Assembly: GCA_017407835.1 (NCBI GenBank) | Contig: JAFQVV010000040.1 | Coordinates: forward strand, 1-37,039 | From: Clostridia bacterium | GTDB lineage: Bacteria; Bacillota; Clostridia; Oscillospirales; CAG-272 | Length of the DNA: 37,039 nt | Direction: 5' to 3' | Shown here: one piece after another, positions 23,827 through 31,830 of the stretch | Layout: each line of letters starts with the position of its first letter | Numbering within the stretch: position 1 is the stretch's first letter | Translations under genes and position numbers: made by a program | Notes under the pieces: generated by a model | Database searches by the model: none | Seen by the model: only the letters and a program-made list of their open reading frames with translations | What the model was told of the DNA's origin: nothing

Positions 23827-26800
23827 ATGGAAACGCACGATCTGCAGTTGCTCTCGCCCAAAATCGCCAGCCTTCTGCTTGCGGCGATGATCTTGTTCTC
23901 TCCTATTGTCAGTACACTCACCGCCTGCACCGATTCATCGGCTGCCGCCGACGCCAATGCCGCACAGCCGACACTTGACCGTGTTGAGCCGATTGAATAT
24001 GTTGCCCCCGAGCAGGGGGGAGAGGGGATTCTCAACCCCGATGCCGAGGTGCGCGGAGTTTGGATTGCCTCAGTGATGAATCTGCATTACCCCTCGAAGG
24101 CGGGACTTGACGCGCTCACCCTTGCTGCCGAGCTTGACGCCATTCTCGACACCTGTGAGGAAAACGGCTTCAATGCCATATATTTTCAGGTTCGTCCCAC
24201 AGCAGATGCCCTCTACCGTTCAACGCTTTTTCCCACCTCTCGCTATTTGACGGGGGAACAGGGGAGTGAGCTGCCTGATGGATTTGATCCGCTGGCATAT
24301 CTGCTTGAGGAAGCACACGCCCGCAATATCCGCGTGCATGCATGGGTTAATCCTCTGCGCGTGACATCGGGGTCAGCGTCCAAACCCGAGACCGATGTCG
24401 AGGCGCTGGCCGAAAATCATCCTGCGCGGCAGAATCCCGATTGGGTGATTCCTTATGCCGACGGAAAGCTCTACTTTGATGCCGGGCTCCCCGAGGTTCG
24501 CCAGTACGTCATTGACGGTGTCGCCGAAATTGTACGGAATTATGATGTGGACGGCGTGATCTTCGATGATTATTTCTATCCTTATCCCACCACCGAGAAA
24601 GTGGACGGGAAATCGGTCAAAGTTGCCTTTGACGATGATGATACTTATGCCGCATACGGCGGCGGAGCCGACCGCGATGATTGGCGGAGGGAGAATATCA
24701 ATGCCCTCATCGAGGGGTGTTATCTGGCCATCAAAGCAATTGATGAGGAGTGCCTTTTCGGCATTGCGCCTTTCGGCATTTGGCAGAACGATGACGGTGA
24801 GAACGGCGGCAGTGCTACATCCGGTCTTTCGGCTTATGACGAAATTTATTGTGATGCGCTTGCTTGGATTGAGGGTGGATATATCGATTATATCGCACCG
24901 CAGATCTACTGGCGATTCTCGACCGCCGTCGCACCGTATGATGTGCTGGTTCGCTGGTGGAACGCGCAGGTGGACGGAACAGGTGTCGATCTGCTTATCT
25001 CGCACGGCGTTTACAATTATGCGACATGGACCGATCCTGCCGGTGAGCTGAGCCAGCAGATCGAATATGCCCGCAGCGAGCTGGGCTACCGCGGCAGCAT
25101 ACACTACGGCTACCCCGATATTGTGGCGAACACGAACGGGCTGACCGATGAGCTGCGCGCGATGTATGCCGAGGAGATCATCTATACCGATCCCGTCTCC
25201 AACGGCGCCAAGCTGCAGGTTACATCCCCCGCCAACGGCGCGTGGATTGATGGGGCATCGACTTATCTCATCGGCTCTTCCGACCCGACAAAGACGCTTC
25301 TTTTTGACGGGCGTCCGGTCAGCCGCACCAAGAGCGGCTACTTCTCGCTGTATGTTGATCTCGCTGAGGGCGAGAACAGCTTTGTCTTTACCTATGACGG
25401 TGAGGAAATTCCCTATGTTATCAATCGCGGGATCCGCCCGAGTACGGGCGGTACGACAACCGAGACGCTGGATGGCTATCTCATCCGCGTGGGGGCACCT
25501 GCTTCCGACGTGAGTGCGGCGGCGGGCAGCAAGCTGACGCTTTCCTGTACCGCTCCGACGGGCAGCACAGTGGTTGCCATTGTGGGCAATCAATCGGTTA
25601 CGCTGCAGGAGGAGGGCAAGTCGAGTGGACGTAAGGATTATACCGCCGCCGTCTATTCGGGCAGTGTGACACTTCCCGCTGCCGCCGAGGGAGAGATTTA
25701 TTCGCTCGGTACCATCACCTACCGCGCGAGCCGCGGCAATGAGAGCGCAATTATTCGCGGTGCCGATGTGCGCGTCATGGGAAGCGGAGCTGTGATCCCC
25801 GTTGAAGTTACCCGTGATCATGCCGAGTTGAAACTGGGCTACAACACGTGGTACTATGACGACTTTACCCCCCAGGTGGCGGGGATGCGCGATTACGCCG
25901 TCTCCCAGGCGAACGGATACTATCTGCTTCGCGTGGGCGGGTATATCGCCCAAACTAATGTCCGTGAACTGGATGCCGGCACCGAGATCGATATCGCGGC
26001 CATCCGCCAGATCGCGGTTGGCACGGCCGAGGGAAATACCGTTATCTTAATTGATGCCAAGAACACCATTCCCATGAACGGCTACTGTGAAAACGGCATC
26101 TTCTATCTCTCGCTGTACAATGTGGACACGAGCTGGACGGGTGAGATTCAGATGCGGGATAACCCCCTCTTTACCAAGGCCGCTTGGGCGAAGAGTACCA
26201 AGGCAAACAGCATCAAGCTGGCGCTGACCCTGCGGGATCCCGCGAATTTCTACGGATTTGAATTTGACTACGCCGAGGGGGGCATGACGCTGGTTTATCT
26301 GCGCAATCCCCAGGTGCTGCCCGACAGCGATACACCGCTGACGGGTAAGACCATCGTCCTTGATGCCGGACACGGCGGAAGTGACAGCGGTGCAATCGGC
26401 CCGCAGGGTGCGGGCAGCGGCATTGCCGCAGTGGACGAGGCTGACCTCAATCTTGCCATCACCCTCGCCGCGGCAGAGGAGCTGCGCCGACTGGGTGCGA
26501 ACGTCATTCTGACTCGTGATGCCGATGTGACGGTGGATATCAACGCCCGCGTCATTCTGCTCGATGAGCTTGAGCCCGATCTCTCGATTTCGATCCATCA
26601 AAACTCCATGCCCTATTCCACCGATATCACCCGCGTGCGCGGACTGGTCGGGCTTTACTATGCCGATGCAGGGCGCCTTTTGACCGAGTGTGTCTCTGCT
26701 TCGACGGCGGCGGCGCTCAACCGCTATGAACGGGACCCCGCCGAGCAGAGACTGGCGCTTTGCCGCAATGCGCGCTTCCCCTCGACATTGATTGAGGTTG

Positions 26801-26925
26801 GATTTATTACCTGTGTCGAGGAATATGAAAAAATGCAGAACGCCGACGTGATCGCCGCAACGGGCGAGGCAATCGCGCAGGGCGTGCTCGACTACTACGC
26901 CGCACAGGCGCAGTGGGCAACCTGA
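23827..26925 (+). CDS. Lipoprotein fusing GHL10 glycoside hydrolase-like and N-acetylmuramoyl-L-alanine amidase domains
   Basis: A 1032-residue surface protein. Signal with lipobox LTAC, Cys34. Residues ~65-400 form a GHL10 (DUF187/FenI-type) barrel: RGVWIASVMNLHYPSKAG, NAIYFQVRPTADALY, VHAWVNPLRV, GVIFDDYFYPYP and FGIAPFGIWQND. Residues ~450-835 hold Ig-like or beta-rich segments. Residues ~840-1030 are an Amidase_3 domain with zinc/catalytic residues in LDAGHGGSDSG, VDEADLNLAI, SIHQNSMPY and TLIEVGFIT. It probably cuts peptidoglycan, and the GHL10 part may bind or cut its glycan. The ATG at 23827 follows AAGAAAGGA; an upstream in-frame extension lacks signals. Confidence 0.92.
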   Translation: METHDLQLLSPKIASLLLAAMILFSPIVSTLTACTDSSAAADANAAQPTLDRVEPIEYVAPEQGGEGILNPDAEVRGVWIASVMNLHYPSKAGLDALTLAAELDAILDTCEENGFNAIYFQVRPTADALYRSTLFPTSRYLTGEQGSELPDGFDPLAYLLEEAHARNIRVHAWVNPLRVTSGSASKPETDVEALAENHPARQNPDWVIPYADGKLYFDAGLPEVRQYVIDGVAEIVRNYDVDGVIFDDYFYPYPTTEKVDGKSVKVAFDDDDTYAAYGGGADRDDWRRENINALIEGCYLAIKAIDEECLFGIAPFGIWQNDDGENGGSATSGLSAYDEIYCDALAWIEGGYIDYIAPQIYWRFSTAVAPYDVLVRWWNAQVDGTGVDLLISHGVYNYATWTDPAGELSQQIEYARSELGYRGSIHYGYPDIVANTNGLTDELRAMYAEEIIYTDPVSNGAKLQVTSPANGAWIDGASTYLIGSSDPTKTLLFDGRPVSRTKSGYFSLYVDLAEGENSFVFTYDGEEIPYVINRGIRPSTGGTTTETLDGYLIRVGAPASDVSAAAGSKLTLSCTAPTGSTVVAIVGNQSVTLQEEGKSSGRKDYTAAVYSGSVTLPAAAEGEIYSLGTITYRASRGNESAIIRGADVRVMGSGAVIPVEVTRDHAELKLGYNTWYYDDFTPQVAGMRDYAVSQANGYYLLRVGGYIAQTNVRELDAGTEIDIAAIRQIAVGTAEGNTVILIDAKNTIPMNGYCENGIFYLSLYNVDTSWTGEIQMRDNPLFTKAAWAKSTKANSIKLALTLRDPANFYGFEFDYAEGGMTLVYLRNPQVLPDSDTPLTGKTIVLDAGHGGSDSGAIGPQGAGSGIAAVDEADLNLAITLAAAEELRRLGANVILTRDADVTVDINARVILLDELEPDLSISIHQNSMPYSTDITRVRGLVGLYYADAGRLLTECVSASTAAALNRYERDPAEQRLALCRNARFPSTLIEVGFITCVEEYEKMQNADVIAATGEAIAQGVLDYYAAQAQWAT

Positions 26926-26946
26926 CCACTCGCCCGAAGATGAACC

Positions 26947-27510
26947 ATGCATACAATTTATGTTCTGCTCTCGCGCAGCAATACCAACTGCGCACGGCTG
27001 ATCCGTCTGATGACGGCCTGCCGCTATAACCACAGCTCGATTTCGCTCTCGCCCACGCTTGACTGCTTTTACAGCTTCGGGCGGCGGCGGATCAACAATC
27101 CGCTCATCGGCGGGTTTATTGAAGAACGTCTGCAGGCGGGAATTTTTGCCCGTAATGCACATCAGCCCTGCGCACTCTATGCGCTGGATATCTCGGATGA
27201 TGCCTATGCGCGTCTGGAGCGGAAGATCGCGGTCTGCACCGAAAATTATCCTGCTTACCGATACAATTTTCTCGGCGCGGTACTGACCTATTTCGGCATT
27301 CCTCTTGAGCGGAAGCATCACTACCTCTGCTCGCAGTTTGTGGCGTATATGCTGGAACTCAGTGGTGCCTGCACGCTTCCCCGCCCCGTGTCGCTGATGC
27401 AGCCGATGGATTTTACCGCCATTCCCGAGCTTCGGCTGATTTATACGGGCAAGCTTGGCGGTGCGATTTCCCACTTGGACGAAAGCCGTGCGGAAATCGG
27501 GACATACTAA
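26947..27510 (+). CDS. Permuted papain-like / NlpC-P60-type protein
   Basis: A 187-residue protein starting MHTIYVLLSRSNTNCARLIRL with RYNHSSISLSP (candidate catalytic His) and later HHYLCSQFVAYMLELSG (candidate catalytic Cys); the His-then-Cys order is that of the circularly permuted papain-like YiiX/NlpC fold. In Clostridia such proteins are usually annotated as hypothetical. No signal peptide, so the site of action is unclear. It starts 21 nt after the amidase stop and is probably co-transcribed; the ribosome site is weak. Confidence 0.75.
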   Translation: MHTIYVLLSRSNTNCARLIRLMTACRYNHSSISLSPTLDCFYSFGRRRINNPLIGGFIEERLQAGIFARNAHQPCALYALDISDDAYARLERKIAVCTENYPAYRYNFLGAVLTYFGIPLERKHHYLCSQFVAYMLELSGACTLPRPVSLMQPMDFTAIPELRLIYTGKLGGAISHLDESRAEIGTY

Positions 27511-27576
27511 TTCAATATCCGCCGCCCATGGGACCGGCGGAGGATGCATATCAAACAAAAGAAAGGAAGAATAACA

Positions 27577-27888
27577 ATGGCTATTTCGGTAACAAAGGAA
27601 AATTACGCAGAGATTACGGCAACAGAGCTGCCTGTTCTGCTCGACTTCTGGGCGCCCTGGTGCGGCCCCTGCCGTATGCTTACCCCCACCATTGATGCGA
27701 TTTCGGAAACTTGTGACGCACTGGTGGTCGGCAAGGTCAATGTGGATGAGCAGGTTGAGCTGGCGCAGCAGTTCGGCGTGATGAGCATTCCGACGCTGGT
27801 TGTTCTGCGGGGCGGCGAGGAAGTTGCCCGTTCGGTCGGCGTTCGCAGCAAAGCCGATATTCTTGCCATGGCGGGAATTGAGGCGTAA
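27577..27888 (+). CDS. trxA: Thioredoxin
   Basis: A 103-residue thioredoxin with the active site FWAPWCGPCRML and the cis-Pro segment GVMSIPTLVVL. It is a cytoplasmic disulfide reductase. The ATG at 27577 has AAAGGAAG upstream; a longer frame starts at 27544 but its N terminus is not like thioredoxin. A 66-nt gap with a small hairpin (TCCGCCG/CGGCGGA) separates it from the papain-like gene, and a terminator follows. Confidence 0.95.
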   Translation: MAISVTKENYAEITATELPVLLDFWAPWCGPCRMLTPTIDAISETCDALVVGKVNVDEQVELAQQFGVMSIPTLVVLRGGEEVARSVGVRSKADILAMAGIEA

Positions 27889-27896
27889 ACGAAGAG

Positions 27897-27936
27897 AGGG
27901 TGTCGCACTTGCTTGTGCGGCACCCCCTTTGTTTTG
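27897..27936 (+). terminator. Terminator after trxA
   Basis: GGGTGTCGCAC pairs with GTGCGGCACCC, with one mismatch and a six-base loop, followed by CCTTTGTTTT. Confidence 0.75.
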
Positions 27937-27953
27937 CCTTTTTGTAAATGCGG

Positions 27954-27982
27954 TTGACATTTTGCCCGGTGTTTGTTATACT
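27954..27982 (+). promoter_or_regulatory. Sigma-A promoter of ahcY
   Basis: Perfect TTGACA (27954-27959), 17-nt spacer, TATACT (27977-27982). Confidence 0.9.
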
Positions 27983-28017
27983 ATAGGTAATTATTCTACA
28001 TAACAGGGAGAACTTCC

Positions 28018-29259
28018 ATGAACGATATCAAAGACATCAGCCTTGCCAAGTCTGGCAAAGATAAAATCGATTGGGTGCGCAGCTATATGCCCGTCCTCTC
28101 CCGCATTGAGGGGGAATTTATCAAGACAAAACCCTTCGCGGGGATGAAGATTGCCATGTCCATTCACCTCGAGGCAAAGACTGCTTACCTTGCTAAGGTT
28201 CTGCGCAATGGCGGTGCCGAGGTTGCCGTCACCGGCTGCAATCCCCTCTCCACCCAGGATGATGTTGCCGCCGCCCTTGCCGCCGAGGGATTTACCGTCA
28301 ATGCTTATCGCGGCGTGAGCGAGGCACAATATACCGAGCATCTCAAGCGAACCCTCTCCATCGTCCCCGATTTGATGATCGATGACGGCGGCGACCTGAC
28401 TTCGCTGCTCCACGGGGATTGCCGCGCCTACGGCCGCAACCTCATCGGCGGCGCGGAGGAGACGACAACGGGCATCCACCGCCTGTTTGCCCGCCAGGCG
28501 GCAGGTCAGCTTGACTACACGATGATCGACGTCAACGACGCCGACTGCAAGCATCTCTTCGACAACCGCTACGGCACGGGGCAATCGACGCTGGACGGCA
28601 TCATGAACACCACCAATCTCATGATCGCAGGCAAAACGGTGGTGGTCGCAGGCTACGGCTGGTGCGGCAAGGGTATTGCCATGCGCGCCAAGGGCATGGG
28701 TGCCGTGGTCATCGTCACCGAAATCGATCCCGTCAAGGCGATCGAGGCGGTCATGGATGGATTTACCGTCAAAACCATGGATGAAGCCGCTCCTTTGGGC
28801 GACCTGTTTATCACTGTCACAGGCTGCTGCGATGTGATTCGCCGCGAGCATTTTGCCGTGATGAAGGACGGTGTTTTGCTGGCCAACAGCGGTCATTTCG
28901 ATGTGGAGGTGGACAAGAAGGCACTCGCCGACATGGCGGACACCGTGTGGGAGCGCAAGCCCAACATCACCGGTTACCATATGCCCGACGGGCGCTTCCT
29001 CAACCTGCTGGCCGAGGGACGTCTGGTCAACCTTGCCGCGGGCAACGGTCACCCTGCCGAAATTATGGATATGTCCTTTGCCATCCAGGCCAAGAGCCTT
29101 GAGTACCTTGCCAAGACCAAAGGGACGCTCCAGAAAAAGGTCTACGCCGTCCCGCGCGAGATCGATGTGGAAGTCGCCGCCATCAAAGCCGCAGCCCTCG
29201 GTGCCGGCATTGATGTGCTCAGCGAAGCACAGAAGGCATATCTGGCGAAGTGTGAATAA
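28018..29259 (+). CDS. ahcY: Adenosylhomocysteinase
   Basis: A 413-residue S-adenosylhomocysteine hydrolase that splits SAH into homocysteine and adenosine in the methyl cycle. Signatures: YMPVLSRIEGEF, GGDLTSLLHGD, the substrate Asn/Lys area, NAD-binding VVAGYGWCGKGIAMRAKGMGA, and the C-terminal SFAIQAKSLEYLAK with NLAAGNGHPAEIMDMSF. It is cytoplasmic. GGGAGA sits before the ATG. It is a stand-alone gene with its own promoter. No methionine-cycle partner is in the window. Confidence 0.97.
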   Translation: MNDIKDISLAKSGKDKIDWVRSYMPVLSRIEGEFIKTKPFAGMKIAMSIHLEAKTAYLAKVLRNGGAEVAVTGCNPLSTQDDVAAALAAEGFTVNAYRGVSEAQYTEHLKRTLSIVPDLMIDDGGDLTSLLHGDCRAYGRNLIGGAEETTTGIHRLFARQAAGQLDYTMIDVNDADCKHLFDNRYGTGQSTLDGIMNTTNLMIAGKTVVVAGYGWCGKGIAMRAKGMGAVVIVTEIDPVKAIEAVMDGFTVKTMDEAAPLGDLFITVTGCCDVIRREHFAVMKDGVLLANSGHFDVEVDKKALADMADTVWERKPNITGYHMPDGRFLNLLAEGRLVNLAAGNGHPAEIMDMSFAIQAKSLEYLAKTKGTLQKKVYAVPREIDVEVAAIKAAALGAGIDVLSEAQKAYLAKCE

Positions 29260-29263
29260 ATAA

Positions 29264-29423
29264 AGACCTCGGGGAGGGACTTTTTGAAAAAAGTCCCTCC
29301 CCGAACCCCTCTTCAAAAACTTTCATAAATAAAATTTGCTGCAGTTTTTGGGGGGATCCAAGGGGGTACTTTTTTTAAAAAGTACCCCCTTGGTGCAGGT
29401 GTGGGGCGCACAGCCCCATGACC
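29264..29423. repeat. Composite palindromic intergenic repeat, copy 6 (inverted pair)
   Basis: Plus half: CGGGGAGGGACTTTTTG/AAAAAAGTCCCTCCCCG, then ACCCCTCTTCAAAAACTTTC. Minus half: GGGGCTGTGCGCCCC hairpin, CCAAGGGGGTACTTTTT/AAAAAGTACCCCCTTGG, then TCCCCCCAAAAACTG. It lies between the convergent ahcY and the pyridoxal kinase gene. Confidence 0.85.
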
Positions 29424-30287
29424 TTATATCAGCTCGCCCAAAAGCGCCTCCAGCAGGACGCCGTCACGGACGGGTGTGCCTGCGGCGAGGGTGTGGGCGA
29501 TGGCGCGGCCGGTGAAATGTGCGGCAAAATCAGCGGCGGTCTGTAGGCGGTCGGCGGTTAGTTTGCCCCGCTGACGCAGAAGGCGTCCGAGGAGCACCGA
29601 GGCGAAGAGATCGCCTGTGCCGGGGTAGCCCGCACTCACCCTCTCGTGCGAGAAACAGAAGCGATCTCCCTCCACCGAACCTGCGACGCTGATGACACCC
29701 CCGTGGGGCAGACCGGTCAGCAGAACGGCGGGTGCATCGAGGTGAGAGAGTCGATCAAGCAGTTCGTCAGCAAAATCCCGCACTTCGGGTGCTGACAGCT
29801 CGGCGGTGTCGCGGTAGGGCAGCCCGCAGAGCAGACAGGCTTCGGTGAGGTTGGGGGTGATGAGATCGGCGTGCGCGCAAAGCTCGCGGACGCGATTAAC
29901 CATCTCGGGGGTGTAGGTCGAGTACAGCAGCCCGTCGTCCCCCATGACGGGGTCAACGAGGATCAGCGCACCCTCACCAAATTCGCCGATAAAACGGGAA
30001 ACGGTGTCAATCTGCGGAGCCGAGCCGAGAAAGCCGGTGTAGATTGCGTCAAAATCGAGGGATAGCGTTTTCCAGTGCGCGGCGATTTTCTCCATTTCGT
30101 CGGTCAGATCGGCGAAAAAGAGGTCGGTGAAGCCGCCGGTGTGTGTGGACAGCAGCGCGGTGGGCAGGGGAATGGGCTGAATGCCCATGGCGGCGAGGGT
30201 TGGCAGAATGACGGTCAGCGCACAGCGCCCGACGCAGGAGAGATCGTGCAGGGCGGCGGCGCGGGGTAAGCGGTTTTGGTTGGACAT
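29424..30287 (-). CDS. Pyridoxal/pyridoxamine kinase (PdxK/PdxY-like)
   Basis: A 287-residue ribokinase-fold kinase that phosphorylates B6 vitamers. Motifs: LHDLSCVGRCALT near the N terminus, STHTGGFTD, DPVMGDDGLLY, ITPNLTEACLL and the anion hole SAGYPGTGDLFASVL. Length fits PdxY/PdxK. The ATG at 30287 follows AAGGAGA. It is convergent with ahcY and separated from it by a repeat pair. Confidence 0.9.
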   Translation of the reverse strand: MSNQNRLPRAAALHDLSCVGRCALTVILPTLAAMGIQPIPLPTALLSTHTGGFTDLFFADLTDEMEKIAAHWKTLSLDFDAIYTGFLGSAPQIDTVSRFIGEFGEGALILVDPVMGDDGLLYSTYTPEMVNRVRELCAHADLITPNLTEACLLCGLPYRDTAELSAPEVRDFADELLDRLSHLDAPAVLLTGLPHGGVISVAGSVEGDRFCFSHERVSAGYPGTGDLFASVLLGRLLRQRGKLTADRLQTAADFAAHFTGRAIAHTLAAGTPVRDGVLLEALLGELI

Positions 30288-30322
30288 GGTCGGATCTCCT
30301 TGTATTGATCATCTCACATCAT

Positions 30323-30351
30323 AGTATAGCGCAGAATGCCGCCCGACGCAA
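30323..30351 (-). promoter_or_regulatory. Probable promoter of the pyridoxal kinase gene
   Basis: TTGCGT (30351-30346), 17-nt spacer, TATACT (30328-30323). Confidence 0.65.
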
Positions 30352-30384
30352 GGGGCAGGGGAAAAATATCCCTTCTTTTGCGGA

Positions 30385-31017
30385 TTATGTCGGGGGCAGG
30401 ATCATGTTGATCCCTTTTTGCAGGGTGGCATAGTCGAGCGCCGACTGTGCACCGGCGACGATATTTCCCTCCGCATCGATGAAGTAGGTGGTGGGAATAC
30501 CGTAAACGCCGTAGACTGTGGCGGCGTTTATATCGGTGTCATAGTAAACGGGGAAACTGTAGCCCGCACCGCTGACATAGCCCCATGCCGAGTCAACCGT
30601 TTCCTGCTGACCATCGGTCAGATTGACCATGAGAAAGTGGATGCGGTCACCGTATTCGGCAAAGGCTTGGTCAAAATCGGGCATCTCACTTTTGCAGGGG
30701 CCGCACCAGCTTGCCCAGAAATTGAGAATGATGGGGCGGCCGATAAAGTCGGAGAGACGGTGGGGATTTCCTTCCCGATCGTAGACGGTGAAATCGCGGG
30801 CGGGAACGGTGGTGCCTTTGTTCTCCGCTTCGGTGGTCGATGTGTCCGACAGTGCCGATGCCGCAGTGGTCGATGTTCCCGACGTCTCCGATGGGGCGTT
30901 GGTGAAGAGCACATCGGGGGCGGCATCGTCTGCCAGATCGCGGTAAAGAACGGCGGCAACGACGATCACCAAAACCATGACAATGGCAATGATCAAAAAG
31001 CTTTGTTTGCTTTTCAT
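30385..31017 (-). CDS. TlpA/ResA-type thiol-disulfide oxidoreductase
   Basis: A 210-residue membrane-anchored thioredoxin-like protein. One N-terminal helix (FLIIAIVMVLVIVVAAVLY), a Ser/Thr-rich linker (residues ~40-70), then a TlpA/ResA domain with ILNFWASWCGPCKSEMPDF and GIPTTYFIDAEG. It probably reduces disulfides outside the membrane with electrons from CcdA. It follows ccdA by 25 nt with AAAGGAG before the ATG, so one operon. No cytochrome c maturation genes are nearby. Confidence 0.93.
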   Translation of the reverse strand: MKSKQSFLIIAIVMVLVIVVAAVLYRDLADDAAPDVLFTNAPSETSGTSTTAASALSDTSTTEAENKGTTVPARDFTVYDREGNPHRLSDFIGRPIILNFWASWCGPCKSEMPDFDQAFAEYGDRIHFLMVNLTDGQQETVDSAWGYVSGAGYSFPVYYDTDINAATVYGVYGIPTTYFIDAEGNIVAGAQSALDYATLQKGINMILPPT

Positions 31018-31042
31018 AGAAAACTCCTTTCGCGGATGGCGT

Positions 31043-31705
31043 TCAGCTCAGCAGGGCGAGCCATTTCCCCATCAGCCCGACAGCCATCAGCAGACCGATG
31101 AGAATGAGCAGCGAGCCGCTGATCAGGTTGATGATGCGGTAATGCGCCTTGATGCGGTCGAAGGTGGTTTTGAGCCGATCGATGAGAAGTGCGCTCAAAA
31201 TAAAGGGCAGACCGAGACCGATTGAGTAGGCGAGGAGCATGAGGATGCCGATGACGGCAGATCCTTGCTGTGACGCCATCAGCAGAGCCGAACCGAGGAA
31301 GGTGCCGACACAGGGCGTCCAGCCGACCGAGAAGACGAGACCAAAGACAAAGGCGGAGAAGAAGCCGAGCGAGGTGGTATGCGCTTTGCCGCGAGTTCCG
31401 CGAAAAAGATTGATGCGCAGCACACCCAGATAGCACAGACCGAAGAAGATGATGATCAGCCCCGAGATCAGATCAACGATGCGCCCATAGGTGCGCAGGA
31501 ATGTGCCGAGTGAACCCGCCAGCGCGCCCATTGCCACAAAAACGGCAGTGAAGCCGAGGACAAAGCCGAGCGCCGAGCGCAGGGTCTTTGCCGTAGTCCG
31601 CTCACCGCCGCCCGCAAAATAAGAGACATAAACGGGCAGCATGGGCAGCAGACAGGGGGAGATAAAGGTGATAATGCCTTCGAGAAAAGCGATGAAGTAC
31701 TGCAT
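31043..31705 (-). CDS. ccdA: CcdA-type membrane thiol transporter
   Basis: A 220-residue six-helix membrane protein of the CcdA/DsbD-gamma family: IISPCLLPMLPVYVSYFAGG-like N terminus (read here as FISPCLLPMLPVYVSYF) and SVGWTPCVGTFLGSALLMAS in the second half, each with the redox Cys of the Pro-Cys pairs. It moves electrons from cytoplasmic thioredoxin to the outer TlpA protein encoded next to it. GGAGAGCCT lies just before the ATG at 31705. Confidence 0.94.
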   Translation of the reverse strand: MQYFIAFLEGIITFISPCLLPMLPVYVSYFAGGGERTTAKTLRSALGFVLGFTAVFVAMGALAGSLGTFLRTYGRIVDLISGLIIIFFGLCYLGVLRINLFRGTRGKAHTTSLGFFSAFVFGLVFSVGWTPCVGTFLGSALLMASQQGSAVIGILMLLAYSIGLGLPFILSALLIDRLKTTFDRIKAHYRIINLISGSLLILIGLLMAVGLMGKWLALLS

Positions 31706-31731
31706 AGGCTCTCCTTTCGACGTGGATATCT

Positions 31732-31760
31732 ACAGTATAACACATTTGCGCCGATTTTTC
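31732..31760 (-). promoter_or_regulatory. Possible promoter of ccdA-tlpA
   Basis: TATACT on the minus strand near 31740-31735 with a weak TGGAAA 17 nt upstream. Approximate position. Confidence 0.45.
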
Positions 31761-31782
31761 CAGCGCAGAGAAAATTTTTACA

Positions 31783-31815
31783 AAAAGGGTGCCGCACCGA
31801 CCGGTGAGGCACCCT
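31783..31815 (-). terminator. Terminator after the antiporter gene
   Basis: On the minus strand GGGTGCCTCACCGG pairs with CGGTGCGGCACCC (one mismatch), followed by TTTTTG. Confidence 0.8.
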
Positions 31816-31830
31816 GTGTGCACAAAGCGT

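Noticed and set aside
24373..25953. Long open frame (526 codons) on the minus strand inside the GHL10-amidase gene
   Set aside because: It is the shadow of a GC-rich real gene: the sense strand shows clear domains and active-site residues, while the antisense frame has no recognisable motifs.
26047..27960. 637-codon minus-strand open frame
   Set aside because: It spans the amidase end, the papain-like gene and trxA on the other strand, with no ribosome site or domain.
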